The notes: generated by a model not told the origin, from the letters alone. Shown: positions 1 through 7,446, counted from the first letter of the stretch. The stretch: DNA of 10,449 nt from Pseudomonadota bacterium (GCA_021785795.1 JAJYEK010000120.1:1-10449); one strand, 5' to 3'. Translations and numbers: made by a program.

Positions 1-269
1 CCCGATGCCGGCAGCGAGTGACAATGACCCGGCGCCGCTCGCTGGCCGGAACCGAGGGCAGGTCACCGCCGGGCTACTCATCCACGGGCAGACGTGCAAC
101 CGTCAGTCGGCTCGAATCAAGGAACGACCACCGCCTGCTTGATCCAAATTGGATTGTTTAATGATTATAGTGGCTTACATCGCGACGGGTTGAAAGATTT
201 TTCGACGAGCGCGCCGGCCTCCGGTCTGTAAGTGTGCACATACTCACCTTTTAATACCGAAGTGACCTG

Positions 270-306
270 CCGGACCGAAAAACCGCTCTCCCCGCTCTTC
301 GGCCGG
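270..306. terminator. Possible hairpin terminator of an upstream gene
   Basis: CCGGACCGAA (270-279) pairs with TTCGGCCGG (298-306), giving a 9-base-pair stem with one bulged A and an 18-base loop. No T-run follows on the plus strand, so it is a weak candidate for intrinsic termination of whatever gene lies to the left. It could equally be a fortuitous structure. Confidence 0.25.
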
Positions 307-475
307 ATGATGACGATGATCCCAAATGTCGGCAGCCTTTACATTCCAGATCATATTAACCTATTGATATATAAAAGAATAATACAGATTGCCCGGATTT
401 GACTAAATACAAGCATCGGAAAATAAATACTTTTGATGACATCGGATATAAAACACATATCAAATCATGTTTAAG

Positions 476-496
476 TGATTGAATTAAAACCAATCA
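476..496. promoter_or_regulatory. Candidate upstream activator site (inverted repeat)
   Basis: TGATTG (476-481) and CAATCA (491-496) form a perfect 6-base inverted repeat separated by 9 bases. It lies in the AT-rich tract, centred about 158 bases upstream of the start site predicted from the sigma-54 promoter. That is the usual distance range for binding of sigma-54 enhancer-binding proteins. That this is an activator site is inference only: the arms are short and such repeats arise by chance in AT-rich DNA. A shorter direct repeat, CGGACAA, occurs at 513-519 and 571-577 in the same interval. Confidence 0.3.
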
Positions 497-617
497 ATGA
501 AGTTCACTAATTCGGACAAGCGGCCAGGTCACCAAGTCTTACAGCACCACGGTTGAGATCCTTGGAATACCGGACAACCAAACTTTAACTAATTGATTTA
601 ACTTTCTTATTATTGGA

Positions 618-632
618 TGGCACGTGATTTGC
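618..632 (+). promoter_or_regulatory. Sigma-54 (RpoN) -24/-12 promoter
   Basis: TGGCACG (618-624), four bases (TGAT), then TTGC (629-632). This matches the sigma-54 consensus TGGCACGnnnnTTGC throughout, including the invariant GG (619-620) and GC (631-632) separated by exactly 10 bases. The predicted transcription start is near 644, giving a leader of about 240 bases before the ATG at 886. No other gene lies between, so the VPLPA-CTERM protein is the obvious target. In several proteobacteria PEP-CTERM genes are known to be driven by RpoN with the PrsK/PrsR two-component system. That the same control operates here is inference, because neither gene is in the window. Confidence 0.75.
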
Positions 633-885
633 CGTGGCCGGGATGCCTGCCCGATGACGGCCGGTATGACCGCCTTGGCATCCGATTCAAACGGAGTTGA
701 AACCCGGGAGACGGCATGGTCACGAAGCATCGTCACATTGTGCAATTTCTTGCCGAGTTCAGCGCGCTCAGGCATGGCCCAGGGCCGGGCACTTGGCGGA
801 AGCGCCCGCGGGCGAGGTTCGCGGGTCACCTTCATCGCAACGCCAGGCAATCTGAAGCTTGAATCAGAAACGGAGGGACACATCC

Positions 886-1548
886 ATGCGTACACATTAC
901 TTAGGTAAAACGCTGCTGCCGCTCGTTGCCACAGCAGGTCTTTTGGCCGCAACGGCGCATCCGGCAGCCGCCCAGTCCGTACCGCTGTCCGACCAGATGA
1001 TCATCAGCAGATCCTCGGGCATCGTCTACGATGCAACCAACGCGGAAACCGGCGCCGAAATGCCGCTGGTATACGGTCCGTTACCGAATCTATTCTCGGC
1101 AACGAGCCTGACCAGCCTGATCAACACCAGCTCCGTCGTCGGTCTGCTGGAACCCAATGGACCGGCCAGCGATGCGGATGGCGGTGCCATTCCGCTTACC
1201 GGCGGGCGCTACCTCAGCGATCTGGTCATGTCCACGACCTTTCCCGGGCAAGCCACGCCTACGGTCGTGCTGCTCTCCGACAACAGCACACCGTTCAATG
1301 ACTTCAGGACCCAGATCGCGGCTGCGATAAACACCTCGACCAATCCGAACCTGACGTTTGCGACCGAAACCGGGGCGACGCAGAACCTCAGCGCCCCGCT
1401 CCACGTTCCAGGCTATACGGTCAACGTGATGTCGGATGTCGAACCTGTCCCGCTGCCATCGAGCCTGCTCCTGCTGCTGTCTGGGGTGGGGCTGCTCATT
1501 GTGGCGATGCCCCGCCATACCACAGGGCGCAAGGCCGGCGGCAGATAA
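886..1548 (+). CDS. Exported protein with VPLPA-CTERM-like sorting signal
   Basis: A 220-residue protein. The ATG at 886 is chosen because GGAGGG (872-877) lies 8 bases upstream; a TTG at 859 in the same frame has no such site. Residues 1-29 form a signal peptide: Arg2 and Lys8, a hydrophobic core, and a likely cut after AHPAAA before Gln30. The mature part (30-180) is low in charge, free of cysteine, and rich in Ser, Thr, Asn and Gly. I recognise no domain in it. The C-terminus has the tripartite layout of the PEP-CTERM class in its VPLPA variant: VPLPSS (188-193), a Leu-rich membrane segment (about 194-208), and a basic tail with three Arg and one Lys. Family knowledge says such proteins are processed by an exosortase and released to the surface or extracellular matrix. 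No exosortase or polysaccharide genes are visible here, so this is an isolated target gene. It stands alone behind a sigma-54 promoter. Its molecular function is unknown. Confidence 0.83.
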   Translation: MRTHYLGKTLLPLVATAGLLAATAHPAAAQSVPLSDQMIISRSSGIVYDATNAETGAEMPLVYGPLPNLFSATSLTSLINTSSVVGLLEPNGPASDADGGAIPLTGGRYLSDLVMSTTFPGQATPTVVLLSDNSTPFNDFRTQIAAAINTSTNPNLTFATETGATQNLSAPLHVPGYTVNVMSDVEPVPLPSSLLLLLSGVGLLIVAMPRHTTGRKAGGR

Positions 1549-1681
1549 CTGAGGAAGTAGCAGTCCGATTGGCGGGCGCCGACGGCATCGACCGAAGGCT
1601 GAACCGTAACCTCTCCCTGATAAGCACTCGCCGCAGTTGCAGACGGTCCGTATGGGCCAGGATCGGCGAGCGAAACCTCAG

Positions 1682-1748
1682 GTTCCTGGAACCCAGGAAC
1701 ATCCTGGCACTGCGCTTCAGCAGTGCCGGATGGAGCCTGGCGGGTTCC
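1682..1748. terminator. Stacked hairpins between convergent genes
   Basis: The 240-base gap between the VPLPA-CTERM gene and the ATPase gene, which converge, contains overlapping inverted repeats. GTTCCTGG (1682-1689) pairs with CCAGGAAC (1693-1700) around a 3-base loop. The arm at 1700-1713 pairs with GCAGTGCCGGATG (1720-1732) as a 13-base-pair stem with one bulged T and a 6-base loop. An outer pair, GGAACCC (1688-1694) and GGGTTCC (1742-1748), encloses the second hairpin. The alternatives are mutually exclusive in part. No clear T-run follows, so a bidirectional terminator or 3'-end stabiliser is inferred from position and stem strength. Confidence 0.5.
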
Positions 1749-1788
1749 TTGCCGCCCGCACCCGCATTCCTATTTTCCGCAACCCGCG

Positions 1789-4131
1789 TCAACTCCAGGC
1801 GAGCGCCCGGAAAACACGAATCTTGAGAAAATCCGCAACGATTAGAAATGCCGCAACCACCCCCAGCATCTCCGCCACCAGACCAAACGGGATCGCGGTC
1901 ATCAGGATACCCCGCGAGGCAAGGAAACTGACGACCACAATGTCAGCGGCCGAACTCAGCAGCAGCCACCGACCCGGACGCGACCGCCAGAAATGGCGCC
2001 GCTCGCGCACCAGGTACACCGTGCCCTGTCCCGAGAATACCAGCATCACGAAAATCAGCGTCTGCAGCTGCGGCAGGGGCAGGCGCAGCCAGTCATGCGC
2101 CCAGAAGAAAACCGCGAATGACAGCACCAGCACCAGGCACGCGATCGCACCTCCGGTCAGCACCAGTGTGCCGATGTTCCAGCGGTCCGGCCGCTGCGAG
2201 AATGCGACCTGGTCGGTGGCAATCGACATGGTCGCGAAATCATTGGCGAACAGCAGCAGGACAATCAAAAGCGGCGTGATGATGAAGGTCCCGGTAAGCA
2301 TCACTCCGATGGTCAGGAACACAGCAACCTGGATGGTCTTGATGATCTTGTTAAGGGTGTAGGTCAGCATCCGCTGGTAGATACGGCGGCTCGTTTCCAC
2401 CGCTGCTACCGCATCGCTCAGTCCGGGATTGGTGAGAACCAGGCTGGCCGATGCCTTCGCCACGTCCGTTGCGCTGGAGACTGCGATGCCCACCTCCGCC
2501 TGCTTGAGCGCTGGCGCATCGTTGACCCCGTCTCCGGTCATTCCGACTACGTGACCCTTACGCTGCAGCGCCTGTACCAGGTGGAATTTGTCCTCCGGAA
2601 ACACGCGCGCAAAGACATCGCAATCAGTCAGGTTCGCATTGCCTTCGCCATGCAGCACTTCCGGAGGGCAGGCCCGGTCACCCACCCCGACCTGGGCCGC
2701 GACCGCCTGGGCCGTTGCCAGATCATCTCCGGTCACCATCACCACACGCACGCCGAGCGCGCGCAGGTTATCGATCAAGTCCTTCGAATCGGCCCGCGGC
2801 GGATCCTGCAGGGCAAGCAGCCCCAGCACGCTCATATCATCCGCGCCTCCGGCCGCCACCGCCAGAATGCGGTAACCCTTGGCAGCGAGGTGCGCAACGT
2901 CGGCATCGAGATCCGGTGCATGCGCACATAGCGAAGCCACGGCCTGCACTGCACCCTTGGCCACGCGCAACTGCCCGGTTCCGTCCTGGAACACGGCCTC
3001 CGAGCGCTTGGTGGCAGGATCGAAAGGAATGAATTGCAGCCGTTGCGGCGTATCCGCCAGCGCTGACCGGGCGCGCGCTGCCGCCAGGACGGCCAGATCA
3101 ATCGGGTCCTGCGTCGCCTCGTCGCAGGCCAGCGCCGCCGCACGCAGCAGGTCAAGCTCGCGATGTGGCGCCAGCGGGCGCAGGTCTGCCACTGCCAGCC
3201 GGTTCTCGGTGATGGTCCCGGTCTTGTCGCTCGCCAGGATGTCCATGGCCGCGGCCTCCTCGATCGCGGACAGGCGGGTGACCAGCACGCCGCTGCGGGC
3301 CAGCTCGCGTGCGCCCAGCGCGGTAGCGAGCGTGAAAGTCGCGGGCAGCGCGACCGGTACCGATGCCACCAACAGGATGAGCACAAACGGAATGACGTCC
3401 GTCATGGATAACCCGGCAAACAGCGCGTACAGCAGCAATGCCGCAACCAGCGTCGCATCGACGGCCACCAGATATTTGACAATGGTAAAAATGATGGTCT
3501 GCAGGTGGCTCACGGTGCGGGCGGTGCGCACCAGTTCGGCGGTCTTGCCAAAATAGGTGTTCGACCCGGTGGCGGCGACCTCCCCGGTCGCTTCTCCGCG
3601 CTTGACCACGGATCCGGCGTAGGCCTGGGCACCCGTACCCGCCTCAACCGGCAACGATTCCCCGGTCAGCGCGGACTGATCGAGCAGCACCTGACCTTCG
3701 GCCAGTCGCACGTCCGCGGGCGAGAGGTCTCCCATGCGCAGGTGGATCACGTCGCCGGGCACCAGCGCTTCGGCGGGCACCTGCTGCCAGCGCCCGTCGC
3801 GCCGCACCCGGGCACGCACGGCGAGCCGGCTCCTGAGCAGCTCCAACGCACGGTTGGCACGGCTCTCCTGCAGGAAGCTCAGGACCGCATTGACCACCAG
3901 CAGTGCCGCAATGATGATGGCCTCGTCCTTCTTGCGCAGGATGGCCTCGAGGATGATGGCCGCCTCCAACATCCACGGCACCGGATCCCAGAATTTGCTG
4001 AGGAATGCCAGCAAGGGGCTGCGCCGCTCTTCGGCCACCGCGTTCGGGCCGTACTGCTCGAGACGCTGCTGCGCCTCGGCGCTGCTGAGTCCAACGGGCG
4101 GCTTTGTCGCGCTTGCTGCAGGTTCAGTCAT
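1789..4131 (-). CDS. Proton-exporting P-type ATPase (type IIIA)
   Basis: A 780-residue plasma-membrane ATPase that would pump H+ out of the cell at the cost of ATP. The ATG at 4131 has GAGGA about 7 bases upstream; an adjacent TTG at 4134 is less likely. In order: N-terminal cation-ATPase segment (about 15-75), M1-M2, actuator domain with TGES (156-159), M3-M4 with PVALP (259-263), phosphorylation motif DKTGT with Asp302 as acceptor, nucleotide domain with KGA near 392, hinge motifs TGD (467-469) and TGDGVND (532-538), then six further membrane segments. Asn81 in M2 and Asp631 in M6 (in the segment LFANDFATMSIATD) align by eye with the proton-handling Asn106 and Asp684 of plant AHA2. The M5 Arg655 of AHA2 appears replaced by Gln, with Lys residues nearby. 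The long C-terminal autoinhibitory region of fungal and plant pumps is absent. It is monocistronic and diverges from the Kch channel gene. Metal or Ca2+ specificity is unlikely given M4 and M6. Confidence 0.96.
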   Translation of the reverse strand: MTEPAASATKPPVGLSSAEAQQRLEQYGPNAVAEERRSPLLAFLSKFWDPVPWMLEAAIILEAILRKKDEAIIIAALLVVNAVLSFLQESRANRALELLRSRLAVRARVRRDGRWQQVPAEALVPGDVIHLRMGDLSPADVRLAEGQVLLDQSALTGESLPVEAGTGAQAYAGSVVKRGEATGEVAATGSNTYFGKTAELVRTARTVSHLQTIIFTIVKYLVAVDATLVAALLLYALFAGLSMTDVIPFVLILLVASVPVALPATFTLATALGARELARSGVLVTRLSAIEEAAAMDILASDKTGTITENRLAVADLRPLAPHRELDLLRAAALACDEATQDPIDLAVLAAARARSALADTPQRLQFIPFDPATKRSEAVFQDGTGQLRVAKGAVQAVASLCAHAPDLDADVAHLAAKGYRILAVAAGGADDMSVLGLLALQDPPRADSKDLIDNLRALGVRVVMVTGDDLATAQAVAAQVGVGDRACPPEVLHGEGNANLTDCDVFARVFPEDKFHLVQALQRKGHVVGMTGDGVNDAPALKQAEVGIAVSSATDVAKASASLVLTNPGLSDAVAAVETSRRIYQRMLTYTLNKIIKTIQVAVFLTIGVMLTGTFIITPLLIVLLLFANDFATMSIATDQVAFSQRPDRWNIGTLVLTGGAIACLVLVLSFAVFFWAHDWLRLPLPQLQTLIFVMLVFSGQGTVYLVRERRHFWRSRPGRWLLLSSAADIVVVSFLASRGILMTAIPFGLVAEMLGVVAAFLIVADFLKIRVFRALAWS

Positions 4132-5126
4132 CAAGAGGTCCTCGCTCCATGGCTACATCCCAGTCCGGGTTTCTCCGGAATCCGGTACGCCGCATTCCGG
4201 ATGGCGCCGTACACCGGCCACCGGGGGCCGCGGCCAACCGCTGCATGCCTCGGCGATTTCGGGAGCCCTAGACGCCAAGAATGCCCGGCGCCGGGCGTTG
4301 CAACCGACATTCATGGTGCGCGCTGTCCCGGAACCGCGGCGCCAGCGCTGGCCAGGACACCCACTGGTAGTCCATGCCGACGATCCCGTCGTTTGGGCCC
4401 GGTCCGACTTTGGGCAGGCCCACTGCAATCCGGCGATGCGGGCATAAAGGCGATGCTGAAGAATCGATGGCCCGGAAGGTGCCTGCCCCTGACTGCCGGG
4501 CACGGGGCGACCGGCGCGCCCGGCCGGGTGTATTGCCCGGAAACTCCGTCGGACTCGCGCCAACCGCAGACAGTGCCGCATCGGCCACCTGTCGAACGTC
4601 CGAGACACAGGCAAACACCGGAAGCGATGGACCAGAGGGATGTCCGGGAGGGAGGCTGCCGCAACCGGACAGGACCCGAACTGTTACGGCACACCAGTCA
4701 GACAATGCGATGATCGTCTCCGTCATGCCCGCACGTCTCGCTTGTTGTTATCGACCGATCTATCCCGGCCGGGCCGGGGATGCGGGCCATCATCTTAACT
4801 CATGGCGCAGGCATTACAATCGGCGCGCCCGGTGTACCCGTCAATAAACGGGGTCACATCCGGCTACGGTTGAATGCCACAAATTGCGGGAATCAGAGCG
4901 CGAACTGTTCCAGATCAAGGCCGAGGTTGGCGGGGCCGCCCCTCTGTGGCGGCGGCCGGGTGTCGCCTCAGTCAGCGTCTTGGCGGCTGGGGAAGCGGGC
5001 CATCGGCGGGAGACCGCCGGCTCTCCGCGACCGGGATTCCACATAAATAGCTTGACGGCCAGCGCGCTACGAGTAAGCATCACGCGGCGGTCATCGTCCG
5101 AGCCTTTGGAGCCGAAAGCATTGCCG
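4132..5126. other. Gene-free divergent region between ATPase and channel genes
   Basis: Almost 1 kb without a convincing gene. The open frames present on both strands have skewed composition, rich in Arg, Pro, Gly and Ser, and no recognisable domain, as expected of GC-rich noncoding DNA. The region must contain the promoters of both divergent genes. A perfect palindrome GCCCGGCGCCGGGC occupies 4283-4296. A possible -10 element TACAAT (4815-4820) faces the channel gene but has no good -35 partner. The frame of the channel gene stays open upstream to about 4884, but that extension has no family similarity I can see. The region may include a decayed gene or an undetected small RNA, which sequence reading alone cannot settle. 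Confidence 0.5.
4283..4296. repeat. Perfect 14-base GC palindrome
   Basis: GCCCGGCGCCGGGC is perfectly self-complementary, and weaker pairing (A-T, A-T, T-G) extends it on both sides. It sits about 150 bases upstream of the ATPase start on the minus-strand side. It could be an operator, a hairpin in the ATPase leader, or chance in GC-rich DNA. Confidence 0.35.
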
Positions 5127-6368
5127 ATGTTGCCCACCGACATGCTTCGCCCGCACACGCGCCTTCGCGTGCAACGCCTATTTGACCGATGGCGGCGCGA
5201 CCTCCGGTGGGAGTTCTGGTTTCCTCATGTGCCCCTGGCCTTGGCGGTCGGCCTGCTGGGACTGATCAATCTGCTGCCCCTGGCGCAATACATCCGCGGA
5301 CTGTACCGCGAGAGTGGCGCAGCGGGCCTGCGTCCGCTGTTGCCGAACCTCAGCCTGCTCCACAGCCTGCCCCAAGGCGTAGCCGGACTGATGATGCTCG
5401 TCATGATGGCCGGCCTGCTGCTGCGCTCGCGGCTGGCCTGGGTCATCACTCTGCTCATTGCTTTGGCCACGCTGGCTATCGGGTGGCACGCGACAACCCC
5501 CCATGCACAGGCGCTCACCGTTTTCAACGGCATTACGCTGCTGGCGATGCTGCTGTCCTTCCGCCACTTCGGGCGATCGAGCCTCGCCGCCGGCACCTTG
5601 TTTGCCGCCATCAGCGTGCTGATGCTGCTCAGTTACGCGGTCTTCGGCGCCTATACGCTCGGCAGCGGGTTCTCTCCGCCCATCCGGAACCTGCCGACAG
5701 CGCTATACTTCGCCGTGGAAACCATGTCGACCGTCGGCTTCGGCGATATCGTGCCGGCTAGCGTCGATGCACGCCTGTTCACGGTGTCGGTGATCATTCT
5801 GGGTATCACCGTATTTGCCACCTCCGTTTCGGCGATTATCGTTCCGGCCGTCAACAACCGCATGAACCGGATTCTGGAAGGGGGGAAAAAGCTCATGTCG
5901 CGCAAGCACCATTACATCATCGTCGGGAACACGCCGCTCGCGCGCAACACCTTCCGCGAACTCAAGGCGCGCGAGCTCCCGGTCACGGTGATTGTAACCC
6001 AGCCACCCGCGCCTGCCGACTTCCCCGGCGCCGACATAGTGGTCGGTGAAGGCAGCGACGTCGACACCCTCAACCAGGCCGGCGCCAGCACGGCGGTCGC
6101 GGTCCTCGCGCTGCGCGAGGACGATTCCGAGAATGCCTTCACGGTTCTGGCGGTGAAGGAGGCTGGCGGCACTCCGCGCACCGTAGCGGCGGTCAATCAC
6201 GGAAAGAACATGACACGCGTGCGTAGCGTCCATCCCGACATGATCATTGCGCCCCAGGTGATGGGCGGGGAAATCCTGGCAATGGCCCTAAACGGCGAGA
6301 AATTGGATCAGGAAACCGTCATTGATCGGTTGTTCAATGTCACGGACAAAGGCCAGGCGCACCTGTAG
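5127..6368 (+). CDS. kch: Kch-type voltage-gated-like potassium channel with RCK domain
   Basis: A 413-residue inner-membrane K+ channel, close in length to E. coli Kch (417). Start: the ATG at 5127 is preferred, but TTG 5121 (GGAG 9 bases upstream) and ATG 5142 are possible, and the frame is open further upstream without family similarity. Membrane segments: about 35-52, 83-99, 103-119, 130-145, 153-176 and 215-240. The pore loop carries the selectivity filter TVGFGD (202-207), preceded by YFAVETMS, nearly identical to E. coli. The usual S4 arginine ladder is poor, as in E. coli Kch, so true voltage gating is doubtful. Residues 261-400 are a cytoplasmic TrkA-N/RCK Rossmann domain (HYIIVGNTPLARNT, then D/E at later strand ends), which would bind a nucleotide or ion and gate the pore. 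The conserved HPD and PQ(V/L)xGxEIL segments near 369-385 support orthology. Met257 may be an internal start. The gene diverges from the H+-ATPase, which suggests linked control of membrane potential, by inference. Confidence 0.92.
   Translation: MLPTDMLRPHTRLRVQRLFDRWRRDLRWEFWFPHVPLALAVGLLGLINLLPLAQYIRGLYRESGAAGLRPLLPNLSLLHSLPQGVAGLMMLVMMAGLLLRSRLAWVITLLIALATLAIGWHATTPHAQALTVFNGITLLAMLLSFRHFGRSSLAAGTLFAAISVLMLLSYAVFGAYTLGSGFSPPIRNLPTALYFAVETMSTVGFGDIVPASVDARLFTVSVIILGITVFATSVSAIIVPAVNNRMNRILEGGKKLMSRKHHYIIVGNTPLARNTFRELKARELPVTVIVTQPPAPADFPGADIVVGEGSDVDTLNQAGASTAVAVLALREDDSENAFTVLAVKEAGGTPRTVAAVNHGKNMTRVRSVHPDMIIAPQVMGGEILAMALNGEKLDQETVIDRLFNVTDKGQAHL
5876..5897 (+). promoter_or_regulatory. 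Probable internal ribosome binding site for free RCK domain
   Basis: Inside the channel gene, a purine run GGAAGGGGGG (5876-5885) stands 9 bases before an in-frame ATG (5895, Met257). Translation from here would give a soluble RCK domain of 157 residues ending at 6368. E. coli Kch has a Met at the matching linker position (Met240), and the archaeal MthK channel is known to make separate RCK subunits from an internal start. The ribosome site here looks stronger than that of the full-length protein. Confidence 0.55.
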
Positions 6369-6410
6369 GGCGATTCGCCTTCGGGCAATTTCGGCATCGG
6401 TCCGGTGCAC

Positions 6411-6447
6411 GCGGACGCCGCGGGACTGCTCCGCAGGGGCGTTCCGC
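6411..6447. terminator. Nested hairpin between convergent genes
   Basis: GCGGACGCC (6411-6419) pairs with GGCGTTCCGC (6438-6447), nine base pairs with one bulged base. The enclosed bases contain a second stem, GCGG (6420-6423) with CCGC (6431-6434). It lies between the 3' ends of the channel gene and the minus-strand patatin gene, where a terminator is expected. It lacks a T-run on either strand. A small GCC-TTCG-GGC hairpin (6378-6387) followed by AATTT lies just after the channel stop and is a second candidate. Confidence 0.4.
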
Positions 6448-6477
6448 CGTGCCCCGCACCGACCGCGCTGCGCCGCC

Positions 6478-7446
6478 TCAATGACGGAACGCGCCCGCCT
6501 TTCCCCGATCCGCGGCCGTGCCGAACAGTTCGCGTTGCTTTTGCGCGATGAGGGCACGGATCCGCGGCAAAGCAGCGCGTGCTGCGCGCTCACCGGCTGC
6601 GATCTCTTCGGCCCGCAGATCAAAATCGGTGCTGGGCACGCCCACCAGATCGGGGCGTATTACGACGTCAGCTCCGGACAGCTCGCTTTTGGCCAACGCG
6701 TGCTCCATGATCACGATGGACTGGCTGACAACTGAAGTGGTGTCACTCAGATTCCTTGCGGCGATCGGTTGACGCGTTACGTCGACAGCAATGACGATGT
6801 CGGCGCCCATGGCACGCGCCACACGCACCGGTACCGGGCTCACAAGTCCGCCGTCGACATACTCTTGTCCGCCGATCACAAGCGGCTGGAATACGCCTGG
6901 CACACTGCTTGATGCGCGCACCGCCATGCCGGTATCGCCGCGATTGAAGGCGACAAGCCTGCCGGTGCGCAGGTCCGTTGCCACCGCCACAAACGGCAGG
7001 CCAAGCCGCTGGATGGGCCGGTCGTCCAGACGCCGGTCGACGTAGTCCTGGAGCCGCTGGCCATTGATGAATCCGCGATCGGGAAACGTGAATTCGATGA
7101 CCTGGTTGCGCCGCAGATCGAGGGCGGCTTCGATCAGCGCCTCGCCGCGCAGGCCGCCCGCGTACAGAGCGCCCACCACGCTCCCGGCGCTAGTGCCGAC
7201 AATGCCGTCGGGCCGGATCCCGTTCTCGTCGAGCACCTGAAGCACGCCGATGTGCGCAAACCCATGCGCGACCCCGCCGCTCAGGGCCAAAACCACGACC
7301 GGATGGTTGGTCCGCGGGATCCGCATGATCGGCCCCGCGGTCGGATAGCCCGCCGGCGGAGCCGTTATGGGCGGCAGGGTCGCGCATCCGGCGAGCATGG
7401 CGCCGATTGCGAGCATGGCGCCCCCAAGGTATGTTCTCGCCCCCAT
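6478..7446 (-). CDS. Patatin-like phospholipase lipoprotein (RssA/NTE type)
   Basis: A 322-residue predicted lipid acyl hydrolase. The start at 7446 is supported by GGAG about 8-10 bases upstream and by the signal peptide. Residues 1-20 form a lipoprotein signal with lipobox LAGC; Cys21 would be lipidated. The next residue is Ala, not Asp, so outer-membrane sorting by Lol is expected. The patatin domain spans about 49-225. The glycine-rich oxyanion segment is LSGGVAHGFAHIGVL (55-69), the nucleophile elbow GTSAG carries Ser86 (84-88), and the second catalytic residue is Asp198 in the DGG motif (198-200). In the usual GGxxRG signature the Arg is replaced here by His61. Residues 225-310 are a helical C-terminal part. 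Family knowledge predicts a Ser-Asp dyad that hydrolyses phospholipid or lysophospholipid acyl esters; the true substrate is not evident. The gene stands alone, divergent from the nitroreductase operon. Confidence 0.94.
   Translation of the reverse strand: MGARTYLGGAMLAIGAMLAGCATLPPITAPPAGYPTAGPIMRIPRTNHPVVVLALSGGVAHGFAHIGVLQVLDENGIRPDGIVGTSAGSVVGALYAGGLRGEALIEAALDLRRNQVIEFTFPDRGFINGQRLQDYVDRRLDDRPIQRLGLPFVAVATDLRTGRLVAFNRGDTGMAVRASSSVPGVFQPLVIGGQEYVDGGLVSPVPVRVARAMGADIVIAVDVTRQPIAARNLSDTTSVVSQSIVIMEHALAKSELSGADVVIRPDLVGVPSTDFDLRAEEIAAGERAARAALPRIRALIAQKQRELFGTAADRGKAGAFRH

Larger units (their letters stand above)
1..617. other. Gene-free upstream region, AT-rich in its second half
   Basis: No reading frame here looks like a real gene. 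The first 130 bases are GC-rich and could hold the tail of an upstream gene: frame 1 stops at 19-21, and the third frame stays open to a TAA near position 163. Neither peptide is recognisable. A 13-base inverted repeat (ATCCAA-A-TTGGAT) lies at 142-154. From about 330 to 617 the composition becomes strikingly AT-rich compared with the GC-rich genes around it. This is typical of a bent, protein-binding region upstream of an activator-dependent promoter. It directly precedes the sigma-54 promoter at 618-632, so a regulatory role is the simplest reading, by inference. Confidence 0.5.

Noticed and set aside
624..908. Plus-strand open frame of 94 codons ahead of the CTERM gene
   Set aside because: It begins inside the sigma-54 promoter itself and overlaps the real gene in another frame; no ribosome site or family similarity.
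539..952. Minus-strand open frame of 137 codons overlapping the CTERM gene start
   Set aside because: It runs antisense through the sigma-54 promoter and the signal peptide, has no recognisable domain and has Arg/Pro-rich composition typical of shadow frames.
3505..4713. Plus-strand open frame of 402 codons
   Set aside because: It is antisense to the well-conserved P-type ATPase and carries no domain; long shadow frames are common opposite GC-rich genes.
4268..4726. Minus-strand frame containing VLSGCGSLPPG, resembling a lipobox
   Set aside because: No hydrophobic signal core precedes it, the rest shows no domain, and the composition is that of noncoding GC-rich DNA. A decayed lipoprotein gene cannot be excluded.
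4884..5126. N-terminal extension of the Kch frame
   Set aside because: The extension has no membrane segment or similarity to Kch, and starting at 5121-5142 gives the normal family length.
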